Shown: positions 26,706 to 37,594 of the stretch, in pieces | Layout: the number at the start of each line of letters is the position of its first letter | How positions within the stretch are numbered: position 1 is the stretch's first letter | Origin: Pleurocapsa sp. PCC 7327 | Lineage (GTDB): Bacteria > Cyanobacteriota > Cyanobacteriia > Cyanobacteriales > Microcystaceae | DNA length: 64,000 nucleotides | NCBI RefSeq assembly: GCF_000317025.1 | Contig: NC_019689.1 | Span: 3,426,024-3,490,023, forward strand | Direction of reading: 5' to 3' | Notes under the pieces: generated by a model | The model's database searches: none | What the model saw: the letters and a program-made list of their open reading frames with translations, nothing else | Told to the model about the DNA's origin: nothing | Translations under genes and position numbers: made by a program

Positions 26706-27047
26706 TTAGAAATCAAACAAAGATTCTAATTCGGTACGCATTGCTTCAAAATTCACAACTTGGGCAACGATAACATTTTCCTGTCCCAATGTTTCTAATT
26801 CGCTCTTCCAGTATCTTACCTTAGCTTCGTGCTTAACCCAAAACTCAACGATTGTCCGAACTACTTCATCCCAATCCCAATTGGGTTTGTAGGGGATGGT
26901 TTGAGTCGATTTAATGAAAGCATCGAGGGTACATTGATAGCTTCCCAAATAAGCTTTCCCTCGACGGGGATTTTGTTCGACTCGTTGTTGATGTTCAAAG
27001 AATTTTAAAACTGGTACTACTCCAACCAAATCGAAGGAATAGGACAT
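26706..27047 (-). CDS. Conserved hypothetical protein, about 113 residues
   Basis: I do not recognise the family. From the ATG at 27047 the protein begins MSYSFDLVGVVPVLKFFEHQ, has a tract QNPRRGKAYLGSYQCTLDAF, a Trp-rich stretch (KPNWDWDEVVRTIVEFW) and an acidic C-terminus ending ESLFDF. It is soluble and mostly helical by composition. The frame opens six codons earlier, but MSYSFDLVG is the more natural start. It begins its 3' end 10 bp from the deleted IS, so its terminator region has been disturbed by the insertion. Confidence 0.65.
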   Translation of the reverse strand: MSYSFDLVGVVPVLKFFEHQQRVEQNPRRGKAYLGSYQCTLDAFIKSTQTIPYKPNWDWDEVVRTIVEFWVKHEAKVRYWKSELETLGQENVIVAQVVNFEAMRTELESLFDF

Positions 27048-27249
27048 AACGGACTCTGAAAACAATTTATATCAAAACGCTTTTCTTGATTCGATCTTAA
27101 CCAGTTGAATCTGAAAAAACTGTTCTTTATCAACTCTTTTTTACAAATGATAGGCTGGTCGGGTCGCGATCGCGCTCCAAAAAAATCGACCACCAAGACA
27201 AAAAGACAAATAAATGCCCTTGTATCTTGGTGGCTCAAGTTGTTGAGTT

Positions 27250-27291
27250 GACCAAAACAATTGCCAATTGACAATTCGCAATTCGCAATTA
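27250..27291 (+). repeat. AATTC/AATTG short repeat array in the spacer 27048-27405
   Basis: The spacer between the small hypothetical gene and the chlP terminus (about 358 bp) has no convincing gene. Positions 27250-27291 repeat CAATTGC, CAATTGA and CAATTCG-type heptamers after a TGACCAAAACAATT lead that also starts the array at 1492. AGTGGG/CCCACTG words further on (27316, 27345, 27363) give a loose set of inverted repeats that may act as the chlP terminator. Confidence 0.55.
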
Positions 27292-27405
27292 ATAAATTAG
27301 GGAGTACAGGCTCCCACTGAAAGTTTGATTTCACTGGCTCCCAATCAGTGGTGAGTCTAAACTGCCCACTGATTGTATTGCGAATTGATGTGACCGAATA
27401 CAGTT

Positions 27406-28626
27406 CTAAGGCGCTAAGGCATTACCCCGCAGAAGGCTGCCAATGGTCTTAGCCGTAATCTTCATCTGAACGAGGGGATTAGCGGGTACTACCGTCTTGT
27501 AAAGATAGCTATCAAAGGTCATTTTTTGTACGTCCTTATCAGCACACATCTCTACAAACGCTTCGCGGGTGGCATCGGTGCGATAGAAGACCCGTTGCAG
27601 GATATCCAGCACGAGATAAGTCATGCCGTACTTCTTATCCCAACGCTTGAGATAAAGCTTGAGGTCGTCTTCAGTGGGAAGGCGCTGTCCGCCGTTGCTA
27701 GCTTCTACAATGGTTTCGGCGCACATGCGAGCCGATTTTGCCGCAAAGTAGATCCCTTCGCCAGAAGACTTGGTAACGGTTCCTGCTGCGTCTCCTACGA
27801 GGGCAACTCGACCGACGACGCGACGGGGACGGGGATGTTCGGGAATGGGATGTGCCTCTACTTTGATAATTTGTCCGCCTTCTAGTTTACGAGCAGCGCG
27901 GGTACGAATCCCCATTTGCAGGTCTTTGATGATTGCCTTGTTGACCTTCATCGTGCCCGTTCCTACGGCAACGTGGTCGTATTTTGGGAAGACCCAAGCA
28001 TAGAAGTCGGGGGAAACATCCTTACCGACGTACATTTCTGCCAGTTCTTCGTAGTAGTTCATTTTATCTTCTGGCAGGCGAATGCGCTCTTGGAACGCGA
28101 TCGCGTAGTTATAATCCCCGGCATCGATGGCTTTGGCAATGCGGGAGTTAGCGCCATCTGCCCCAATCACGACATCAGCTTTGAGAGTCTTGATGACTCC
28201 TTGAGCATCGCCATTGGAATAGTCGGCATAGTGGAGAGTATAAGGGTCTGTATTATTGCTGGGAATATCTAATTGATAAACGGTGCCATTAATCAGGTTT
28301 GCCCCTAATTTGGCAGCGCGCGAGCGCATAAAACCGTCGAGAACTTCCCGACGGCACATGCCAATATATTCATCTTTGTTTTCTAAATTGATATCCACCT
28401 CGATATTCGACGGCGAAATCATCTTCATTTTTCTGACGCGCCGATCGATAATTTCTGGCGGTAGATCGAATTCGCTTACCATGCACAGCGGAATCGCACC
28501 GCCGCAAGGTTTGGCATTGTCTAGCTTGCGCTCGAATAAATAGGTTTCAATTCCGGCTTTTGCTAGTACTTCGGCAGCCGAAGAGCCAGCCGGACCCGAA
28601 CCAACAACAGCAACCCTTAACAACAA
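27406..28626 (-). CDS. chlP: Geranylgeranyl diphosphate/chlorophyllide reductase
   Basis: ChlP reduces three double bonds of the geranylgeranyl group, giving the phytyl chain of chlorophyll a and of tocopherol/phylloquinone. It is an FAD flavoprotein of the geranylgeranyl reductase family: the dinucleotide-binding GSGPAGSSAAE is within the first 20 residues, CRREVLDGFMR and DVVIGADGANS follow, and GRVALVGDAAG marks the second FAD motif. I choose the TTG at 28626 because AGGAG lies 8 bases before it and the protein then begins MLLRVAVVGSGPAG (406 residues). The upstream ATG at 28665 would add a non-homologous leader that spans an inverted repeat. Convergence or shared control with the nrt genes is not evident. 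Confidence 0.95.
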   Translation of the reverse strand: MLLRVAVVGSGPAGSSAAEVLAKAGIETYLFERKLDNAKPCGGAIPLCMVSEFDLPPEIIDRRVRKMKMISPSNIEVDINLENKDEYIGMCRREVLDGFMRSRAAKLGANLINGTVYQLDIPSNNTDPYTLHYADYSNGDAQGVIKTLKADVVIGADGANSRIAKAIDAGDYNYAIAFQERIRLPEDKMNYYEELAEMYVGKDVSPDFYAWVFPKYDHVAVGTGTMKVNKAIIKDLQMGIRTRAARKLEGGQIIKVEAHPIPEHPRPRRVVGRVALVGDAAGTVTKSSGEGIYFAAKSARMCAETIVEASNGGQRLPTEDDLKLYLKRWDKKYGMTYLVLDILQRVFYRTDATREAFVEMCADKDVQKMTFDSYLYKTVVPANPLVQMKITAKTIGSLLRGNALAP

Positions 28627-28640
28627 GGCTTTTCTCCTAA

Positions 28641-28659
28641 TCCGTAAGCAAGTTACGGA
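28641..28659. promoter_or_regulatory. Inverted repeat overlapping the chlP leader
   Basis: TCCGTAA and TTACGGA form a perfect 7-bp inverted repeat around GCAAG, ending 14 bp before the TTG start and just before the AGGAG ribosome-binding site. It could be an operator or an RNA hairpin that affects chlP translation. Confidence 0.45.
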
Positions 28660-28841
28660 TTGCATCGTACCACGGACTTCCGCTCTCTACGACCGATTTT
28701 GGTCGATTTCGAGCAAAGTTGAAATAGAGCTTAACATCTTTGGTAACAAAGCTTCACAATTGGGAGAGCGATCGCGTGCTTTCCAGATTTGTCACTTGTC
28801 CTTTGTACTAATGACCAGTGACTAATGACCAATGGCCAATC

Positions 28842-29843
28842 CTACCAGCCGATAGGGGTTTCTTGCGGCGTTGGCGTTGACGTTTGCGGCTGTTTGGGAG
28901 TCAATTGCATCAATCCAAATCCAACTACAGCAACGGCTGCCAGTCCACCGACAATTGCTGCTGCCCTGAGAGCGGGATTGACTTGTAGTTGCGCGGTTGT
29001 ATCCGCTTCCGTGGGATCTTCTGAATGGACGAAACGGTGATAGAGGAAGTCGAGGGCGTAGTTGCGCAGTTCGTAGTAGGCAGGCTCTTCGAGGATGCGG
29101 GCGCGAACGCGAGGACGGGGGAAGGGAATCTCGAGAATTTCGCCAATCTTAGCAGCAGGACCGTTGGTCATCATGACTAAGCGATCGGCTAAGTATAACG
29201 CTTCATCGATGTCGTGGGTAATCATTAACACCGTCAGGCGATGTTCCCGCCAAATTTTAAGCAGTTCGTCTTGCAATTCTTCTTTAGTAATCGCGTCTAA
29301 TGCCCCAAAGGGTTCGTCTAAAATCAAGATTTGCGGACGAATTGCGAGGGCACGGGCGATCGCGACTCGCTGTTTCATCCCCCCCGACAATTGGGCTGGC
29401 TTTTTATTGGCGGCTTCCGTCAATCCCACCATTGCCAAATGTTCCTCGACAATTGCCACTTTCTCGGCTTTGGTTTTGTCGGGATAAGCCCCCTTGACTG
29501 CCAGATAAACGTTTTCCAAGGCAGTTTTCCAAGGCAGTAAGGAGTAGTTTTGGAACACCATCATGCGATCGCGGCCGGGTTTGGTAATCAGTTTATCCTG
29601 TAGCTTTACCTCTCCCGTCGTCGGTTGATTGAATCCAGCCACCATGTTCAGCAGAGTTGATTTTCCGCAACCAGAGTGACCGATAAGGCAGACAAATTCG
29701 CCTTCAGAAACGGTCAGATCGACCCCTTCCAAGACTGGATAAGGACCGTTAGGCGTGGGATAAACCTTGGAAACTCCATTAATCGAGAGCAAAGTTTTAT
29801 TTTCTCGAACTGACTTTGGTTCGGTATTGGTGATAGCTTGCAT
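28842..29843 (-). CDS. nrtD: Nitrate/nitrite ABC transporter ATPase NrtD, with an unusual C-terminal membrane tail
   Basis: NrtD is the single-domain ATPase that pairs with NrtC and two NrtB subunits. Walker A is GHSGCGKST (near residue 56), the signature is LSGGMKQRV, Walker B is ILILDEPFGALD, and the His-loop reads THDIDEA. Classical NrtD ends near 275-280 residues; here the frame goes on for about 50 more, with a hydrophobic helix (about residues 290-310, AAIVGGLAAVAVVGFGL) and a Pro/Thr-rich end (QTSTPTPQETPIGW). This tail would anchor the ATPase in the membrane on its own. It starts 16 bp after nrtC. Confidence 0.95.
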   Translation of the reverse strand: MQAITNTEPKSVRENKTLLSINGVSKVYPTPNGPYPVLEGVDLTVSEGEFVCLIGHSGCGKSTLLNMVAGFNQPTTGEVKLQDKLITKPGRDRMMVFQNYSLLPWKTALENVYLAVKGAYPDKTKAEKVAIVEEHLAMVGLTEAANKKPAQLSGGMKQRVAIARALAIRPQILILDEPFGALDAITKEELQDELLKIWREHRLTVLMITHDIDEALYLADRLVMMTNGPAAKIGEILEIPFPRPRVRARILEEPAYYELRNYALDFLYHRFVHSEDPTEADTTAQLQVNPALRAAAIVGGLAAVAVVGFGLMQLTPKQPQTSTPTPQETPIGW

Positions 29844-29859
29844 TTTTAGGTATCAATCG

Positions 29860-31872
29860 TTACTGCTGTACTGCTATAGTTTCGTCGATGAGAATTTCCG
29901 AGATGCGGAACTCCCGTCGAATGTCAAAACGTTCGATATAACTGACCGGATCGTCTGGATCGAACACCATGCCATCAAATAACGCAAAGCTATGACGATC
30001 GGGTTCGATATCGGGCAAGCCCAACTGACGACAGGCTTCGCCAAAGAGATCGGGACGGCGTACCCTCTCTAAAATTTCGATCCAGTTTCTAGGAAAAGGC
30101 GCGTATCCCCAACGGGCAAGTTGGGTGAGAATCCACAAGCCTTCTACCCGTCCGGGACAGTTGGTTTGGTTTACATGAAACTGATTGAAACGCAAGATCC
30201 GTTCTGGGGGTGCCCCCGTGCCGCGATTGTAGGGATCGAGGAAGCCGGGACGAGTGTACTCTGGTAAGGAGCCGACGTATTGCGGCTGACAGAGTAAGTC
30301 GAGGATTTCTTCCCGATGGCGGCGATCGTCGCAGTATTCGCAAGCTTTCAGTAAAGCTTTGACGAGGGCGATATGGGTTTTGGGATATTTAGCTACCCAG
30401 TCTTCCCGTACTCCTAACACTTTCTCTGGGTGACTCGCCCAAATGTCTAAGTCGGTGGCGATGACGTAGCCGAGTCCTTCATAAACGGCGCGGGAGTTCC
30501 AAGGTTCCCCGACGCAGTAGCCGTCGATATTTCCGGCTTTGAGGTTGGCGACCATTTGCGGCGGCGGAATGACGGTTAGGCTGACATCGCGATCGGGATC
30601 GATCCCGCCAGAAGCGAGCCAGTAACGCAAAAGCAAATTGTGCATCGATGATGGGTGAACCATTCCGAAGGTATGCACTCGATCGGAATTGTTGGCTAGG
30701 GCAGCTTTCAAATCCCGTAAAGTCTCGACTCCCCACTGCTGGAACTGTTTGCTCAGAGTGATGGCATTGCCGTTGCGGCTGAGTACCAACGCGGTAATGA
30801 TGGGAACAGACGGTTTCCCCCCCGCACCGATGGTCATGCTCAAAGGCATTCCAGCGACCATCTGCGCTGCATCTAAACGTCCCGTTGCCACGCCTTGGGC
30901 GATCGCTTTCCAACTCGGTTCGCGACTGAGATTAACTTCTTCTAATCCTTCTTCTTTAAAGAAACCTTTTTCTTGGGCAACGATGAGCGGTACGCAATCG
31001 GTTAAGGGAATAAAGCCGATTTCCAGGTTAATTTTTTCTAAGCCATGACGAGCGATCGCGACTTGCTTGTGGGGAACTTGTCCGACTTTTTTGGCGCGTT
31101 TCTGCTGGTTGAGGAAGTAGACGATCTCGTTGCGCATCGCATAGTAACTGGGATGGTTGACCACTTCCAGACGATGGCGAGGACGGGGTATCGGTACGTC
31201 GAGGATCTGTCCGATATGTGCCTCTGGACCAGTGGTGAGCATCACCACGCGATCCGAAAGCAGTAGCGCTTCGTCTACATCATGCGTCACCATAATCGTT
31301 GTGACGTGGTTCTCTTCGACAATTTGCGTCAATCGCTCTTGCAAATTGCCTCTGGTCAGCGCGTCTAACGCCCCAAATGGTTCGTCTAGCAGCAACACTT
31401 TGGGACGAATTGCGAGGGCGCGGGCGATCGCAACTCGTTGTTTCATTCCCCCAGATAGTTCTGCCGGACGTTTGTTGGCTGCGTGTCTCAGACCGACCAA
31501 ATCGATGTTATGCTCGATGATGCCTCGCCGTTCCCCTTTGGACAAATTGCCCAGAACTCGATTGACTGCCAGGGCGATATTTTGGCGTACTGTCAGCCAG
31601 GGTAAGAGGGAGTAGTTTTGAAAGACAACCATGCGATCGGGTCCCGGTTCTCTTACTTCCCGACCTTCGAGAACCACTCCTCCCGCTGTCGATCTATCTA
31701 ATCCGGCAATGATATTGAGTAAGGTAGATTTTCCGCAACCGGAGTGTCCGATTAGAGAAATAAATTCTCCCTTTTTGATTTTTAGATCGATATTTTTCAG
31801 GGCGATATAACTGTCGCCATTTGGCAGGGAAAAGATTTTATCAACGCGATCGATTTCGATAAAAGAAGACAT
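29860..31872 (-). CDS. nrtC: Nitrate/nitrite ABC transporter ATPase NrtC with C-terminal NrtA-like regulatory domain
   Basis: The first 255 residues are an ABC ATPase (GHSGCGKST, LSGGMKQRV, LLLDEPFGALD). From about residue 270 the protein is related to the NrtA binding protein (IGFIPLTDCVPLIVAQEKG, then MVHPSSMHNLLLRYWLASGGI and GYCVGEPWNSRAVYEG). In characterised NrtC the latter domain confers inhibition by ammonium. The 670-residue length is standard. It lies between nrtB (76 bp upstream, with a branched hairpin in the gap) and nrtD. Confidence 0.97.
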   Translation of the reverse strand: MSSFIEIDRVDKIFSLPNGDSYIALKNIDLKIKKGEFISLIGHSGCGKSTLLNIIAGLDRSTAGGVVLEGREVREPGPDRMVVFQNYSLLPWLTVRQNIALAVNRVLGNLSKGERRGIIEHNIDLVGLRHAANKRPAELSGGMKQRVAIARALAIRPKVLLLDEPFGALDALTRGNLQERLTQIVEENHVTTIMVTHDVDEALLLSDRVVMLTTGPEAHIGQILDVPIPRPRHRLEVVNHPSYYAMRNEIVYFLNQQKRAKKVGQVPHKQVAIARHGLEKINLEIGFIPLTDCVPLIVAQEKGFFKEEGLEEVNLSREPSWKAIAQGVATGRLDAAQMVAGMPLSMTIGAGGKPSVPIITALVLSRNGNAITLSKQFQQWGVETLRDLKAALANNSDRVHTFGMVHPSSMHNLLLRYWLASGGIDPDRDVSLTVIPPPQMVANLKAGNIDGYCVGEPWNSRAVYEGLGYVIATDLDIWASHPEKVLGVREDWVAKYPKTHIALVKALLKACEYCDDRRHREEILDLLCQPQYVGSLPEYTRPGFLDPYNRGTGAPPERILRFNQFHVNQTNCPGRVEGLWILTQLARWGYAPFPRNWIEILERVRRPDLFGEACRQLGLPDIEPDRHSFALFDGMVFDPDDPVSYIERFDIRREFRISEILIDETIAVQQ

Positions 31873-31897
31873 TATTCAATAGAAAGAATTTGAATGT

Positions 31898-31937
31898 AGT
31901 GCGGGCATCATACCCGCGCGAGCAAGATGCTCGCACT
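31898..31937. promoter_or_regulatory. Three-way-junction inverted repeat between nrtB and nrtC
   Basis: An outer stem AGTGCG/CGCACT encloses two smaller hairpins, GCGGG-CATCATA-CCCGC and GCGAGCA-AGA-TGCTCGC. The 40-base structure sits in the 76-bp nrtB-nrtC gap. It may attenuate or process the nrt transcript, or be a captured dispersed repeat. Confidence 0.5.
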
Positions 31938-31948
31938 AACAAAGAAAT

Positions 31949-32788
31949 TTACTTCTGTTCTTCGGGAACGACGAGACTAGCAATAAAGCCAACCAATCGA
32001 TCTAGTAAGAAACCAACGATCCCGACGTAGACGAGGGCGAGAATTAAGGGGCTGAGACGGCCGCTATTGTAGGAATCCCAAATAAAGAAGCCGATGCCAA
32101 CGCCGCCTACCAACATTTCAGCAGCGACGATTGCCAGCCAAGATAGACCAATCCCAATGCGCAACCCCGTAAAAATATACGGAACGGTTGAGGGAAAAAG
32201 AATATTGAAAAAATACTCAACTTTAGAGAGTTGCAAAACTCGCGAGACGTTTTGGTAATCGCGAGGAATTTGTTGAACTCCTACCGTAGTATTGATAATG
32301 ATGGGCCAAATTGCTGTAATGAAAATCACGAAAATAGCGGAAGGGTTTGCCTGACTAAATGCCGTTAAAGAAATCGGCAACCAAGCTAAAGGGGGAACGG
32401 TTCGCAACACTTGAAAAATTGGGTCTAGAGCATCGAACATCAGGCGATTGGAACCAATCAAAATGCCCAAACCAATCCCAACAATAGCGGATAGAGAGAA
32501 GCCAATCCCAACCCTTTGCAAGCTGGCTAAAATTTGCCAAAATAACCCTTTATCCGTTCCGCCGTTGTCAAAGAAAGGATTGATGATGAGCGGATTCCAA
32601 GTTTCTTGGAGAATCGTTAAAGGTGCGGGAATCCCAGACTTGGATCCCCCGGCTAAAATTTGCCAAACGATTAAGAAAATTGCGATCGCTACAATGGGCG
32701 CAATAACTTTTCTGGGCGATTTTTGCAGGACAGGTAACAGAGAAGCCAATATATTATTTTGGGAACGAGTTCGTAGATTAGCAGTCAT
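31949..32788 (-). CDS. nrtB: Nitrate/nitrite ABC transporter permease NrtB
   Basis: NrtB is the membrane subunit of the high-affinity nitrate/nitrite importer, of the SsuC/TauC type. The 279 residues show about six membrane helices. The EAA-type ATPase-contact loop lies around residues 170-200 (IPRDYQNVSRVLQLSKVEYF...LFPSTVPYIFTGLRIGIG). The 117-bp gap after nrtA and the shared orientation support one nrtABCD operon. The expected narB/nirA partners are not in this window. Confidence 0.96.
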   Translation of the reverse strand: MTANLRTRSQNNILASLLPVLQKSPRKVIAPIVAIAIFLIVWQILAGGSKSGIPAPLTILQETWNPLIINPFFDNGGTDKGLFWQILASLQRVGIGFSLSAIVGIGLGILIGSNRLMFDALDPIFQVLRTVPPLAWLPISLTAFSQANPSAIFVIFITAIWPIIINTTVGVQQIPRDYQNVSRVLQLSKVEYFFNILFPSTVPYIFTGLRIGIGLSWLAIVAAEMLVGGVGIGFFIWDSYNSGRLSPLILALVYVGIVGFLLDRLVGFIASLVVPEEQK

Positions 32789-32905
32789 TTCGATCGGTTA
32801 TTGGTTTTTGGTTAGTAGTTAGTTGGTATGGGGGAGTTAGTAGCGAGCCTTAGCAATTAGTAAAATACAAATACTATTAACGACTAGCTACTAACAACTG
32901 ACTTT

Positions 32906-34240
32906 CTATACTTTCTTAATTGCCAGACTCTTGAGATATTCTTCTGGCTTTTCTGGATCGAACTGCACGCCATCGAAGAAGGTTTCTACACCGCGAGAAG
33001 TACTCTTAGGAATCTCTGCATCGGCAACTTTTAGTGCTTTAGCCGATTCTTTCCAAAGATCCTCGCGGTTGACTTTATCGACTAACTTTTTCGTATCCGT
33101 ATCTGGCTTAATATATCCCCAGCGAATGTTTTCGGTTAAAAACCACAAATCGTGACTCTTGAAAGGATAAGAGGCATTATCTGACCAGAATTTCATTAAT
33201 TGGGGGAAATCTTTTTTGACGACGCCCGTGCCGTAATCGATCTCGCCTTTCAGGCGTCCCAAAATATCTTTGACTGGAACTTTTAACCACTTATCCTGGG
33301 AGATAATTTGGCACATTTCTTCTTTGTTTTCTGGCTTGTCGCACCACTGCTGGGCTTCCATTACCGCCATCAGAAGTGCTTTAGCTGCTTTGGGATTTTT
33401 ATCGACCCAATCTTTGCGCATAGTGAAGGCTTTTTCTGGGTGATCTTTCCAAAGTTCTCCCGTCACAATAGCTGTATACCCTAATTGCTGGTTAACTAGC
33501 TGAGCATTCCAAGGTTCGCCGACGCAGAAAGCTTCCATATTACCAGTTCGCATATTGGCTACCATTTGCGGTGGCGGTACGGGGATGACAGAAACATCTT
33601 TATTTGGATCAATTCCTCCAGCAGCTAGCCAGTAGCGAATCCACAAATCGTGAGTTCCGCCTGGGAAAGTCATCGCTACTTTAATTTCTTGTTTGCCGCC
33701 TGCTTTTGCTTTTTCAAAGGCTCCTTTGAGGGCTTTGCTATCCAAACCGACTTTTAGATCTTTGTAGGTATTCGCAACAGAAATTCCCTGACCGTTAGTA
33801 TTGAGGCGAGCGAGGATATACATCGGCAGGGGTTGCTTGGTTTTGGTGATTAGACCCATTGTCATCAAGTAAGGCATGGGAGTTAAAATATGCGCCCCGT
33901 CGATGCCGCCACCGTCAGAACCCAGTTCCAAATTGTCTCGCGTGACGGGCCAAGATGCTTGCTTGACAACCTCTACTCCCGTCATGCCGTATTTGTCGAA
34001 AAGACCCTTTTCCTTAGCAATAATTAGGGGAGCCGAATCGGTCAGCGCGATAAAACCGAGTTTGGCGGTCGTGACTTCGGGTCCGTCACCTGAGGCAGCA
34101 GCAGGACTTGTCGTTGCAGTGGAAGAAGATGTCGGCGTAGTTGTCTGAGTATTGCTGCTGGTGCAGCCATGAAGAATCACTGTGCCTGCGGCGGTAGCAC
34201 CTGCGGTTAAAATAAATTTGCGTCTAGATAGTTTGCTCAT
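32906..34240 (-). CDS. nrtA: Nitrate/nitrite-binding lipoprotein NrtA
   Basis: NrtA is the periplasmic, lipid-anchored receptor of the nitrate ABC importer. From the ATG at 34240 the protein (444 residues) begins MSKLSRRKFILTAGATAAGT and has the lipobox ILHGC. The twin arginines suggest Tat-type or Tat-like export before lipidation. A Ser/Thr/Ala linker of about 30 residues follows, then the CmpA/NrtA binding domain (LGFIALTDSAPLIIAKEKG, TFPGGTHDLWIRYWLAAGGI, CVGEPWNAQL). The frame is open another 30 codons upstream (34330), but that would place a useless leader before the signal peptide. It is first in the operon, behind a candidate NtcA site. Confidence 0.96.
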   Translation of the reverse strand: MSKLSRRKFILTAGATAAGTVILHGCTSSNTQTTTPTSSSTATTSPAAASGDGPEVTTAKLGFIALTDSAPLIIAKEKGLFDKYGMTGVEVVKQASWPVTRDNLELGSDGGGIDGAHILTPMPYLMTMGLITKTKQPLPMYILARLNTNGQGISVANTYKDLKVGLDSKALKGAFEKAKAGGKQEIKVAMTFPGGTHDLWIRYWLAAGGIDPNKDVSVIPVPPPQMVANMRTGNMEAFCVGEPWNAQLVNQQLGYTAIVTGELWKDHPEKAFTMRKDWVDKNPKAAKALLMAVMEAQQWCDKPENKEEMCQIISQDKWLKVPVKDILGRLKGEIDYGTGVVKKDFPQLMKFWSDNASYPFKSHDLWFLTENIRWGYIKPDTDTKKLVDKVNREDLWKESAKALKVADAEIPKSTSRGVETFFDGVQFDPEKPEEYLKSLAIKKV

Positions 34241-34334
34241 GTTTTCCCGATAATTTCTAGCTGTTAAAAAATAGGCAAGATTTAGAGATTTTCCTACAGA
34301 TAACAAAAGTTTGTCGAAATTCGATCCCATGGGT

Positions 34335-34374
34335 AAATTAGAATCTCTGTGAGAAATAAATGTCTATTAAATAC
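34335..34374 (-). promoter_or_regulatory. Candidate NtcA-activated promoter of nrtABCD
   Basis: On the minus strand GTA-N8-ACA (34361-34374) is followed after exactly 20 bases by TAATTT (34335-34340), a TAN3T -10 box. The NtcA class II arrangement is GTA-N8-TAC, 20-24 bases, TAN3T. The second half-site is ACA instead of TAC, so this is a near match. It lies about 95 bases before the nrtA start, as expected for a nitrogen-controlled operon. Confidence 0.5.
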
Positions 34375-36842
<2,468 letters not shown>

Positions 36843-36878
36843 TCCCAATTTCAAAAATCCCTGCAACGCCTGAATTCC

Positions 36879-36904
36879 TAGGGGCATGGCATGCCATGCC
36901 CCTA
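36879..36904. terminator. Perfect 26-bp palindrome between convergent gyrB and pdxH
   Basis: TAGGGGCATGGC followed by its inverse forms a 26-bp uninterrupted palindrome between the two convergent stop codons, adjoining the pdxH stop. It is well placed as a bidirectional terminator. The words GGGGCATGGCATGCC also resemble dispersed cyanobacterial repeats. Confidence 0.6.
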
Positions 36905-37552
36905 CTAGGGCGCTAACCGTTCTCTCAACCAGCTCCCATCTTCGAGCAAGCGATAGCGCAGGCGATCGTGCAGGCGACTGGGGCGACCTTGCCAAAATTC
37001 GATCGAATTGGGAATAACTCGAAATCCCCCCCAGTGAGGCGGGCGGGGAATTTCTTGTCCGGCATATTCTTCCTTGAGTTGGGCAAATCGCTTCTCTAAA
37101 ACCTCGCGACTGGCAATAACTTGGCTTTGATTGGATACCCAAGCCCCTAGCTGGGAGGTTTCGGGACGACTGGCAAAATATTCGTCCGATTCTTGGGCGG
37201 AGACTTTTTCAACTCTACCTTCGATGCGGACTTGGCGTTCTAGTTGCGCCCACCAAAACACCAACGCCGCCCAAGGAGTTTGGATTAACTGCCGTCCTTT
37301 GGCACTGTTGTAATTGGTATAAAACGTAAAACCCTGTTCGTCGAAATCTTTGAGCAAGACCATACGGGCTGAAGGTTTGCCATCTGGCGCGATCGTTGCT
37401 AAAGTCATGGCATTGGGTTCGGGCAGCTGAGCTGCGACTGCCTCCGCCAACCAGACTTGAAACTGTTGGAAGGGATCGCGATCGGCATCGGCTTCGCTTA
37501 AGCCTGCAAGAGTATAATTTTGACGTAAATCGGCTATCGAGATGTTCGCCAT
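36905..37552 (-). CDS. pdxH: Pyridoxamine/pyridoxine 5'-phosphate oxidase
   Basis: PdxH oxidises PNP or PMP to pyridoxal 5'-phosphate with FMN. The 215 residues match the family length. FMN- and substrate-binding segments are [22 protein letters not shown] (two blocks), [21 protein letters not shown], and the C-terminal [24 protein letters not shown], where the Arg and His contact substrate. The C-terminus departs slightly from the strict family ending (LRERLAP). It is divergent from scpA with only 42 bp between the starts, so the two promoters overlap. Confidence 0.96.
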   Translation of the reverse strand: MANISIADLRQNYTLAGLSEADADRDPFQQFQVWLAEAVAAQLPEPNAMTLATIAPDGKPSARMVLLKDFDEQGFTFYTNYNSAKGRQLIQTPWAALVFWWAQLERQVRIEGRVEKVSAQESDEYFASRPETSQLGAWVSNQSQVIASREVLEKRFAQLKEEYAGQEIPRPPHWGGFRVIPNSIEFWQGRPSRLHDRLRYRLLEDGSWLRERLAP

Positions 37553-37594
37553 CTAGCTTTAGATCGTTAATCGTTCGCAGTTCATTAATTGATT

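Noticed and set aside
31157-31615. 152-codon plus-strand frame inside nrtC
   Set aside because: Antisense of the ABC ATPase domain. The same kind of Ser/Arg/Ala-rich shadow appears opposite nrtD at 29095, which shows it is a by-product of conserved ABC codons.
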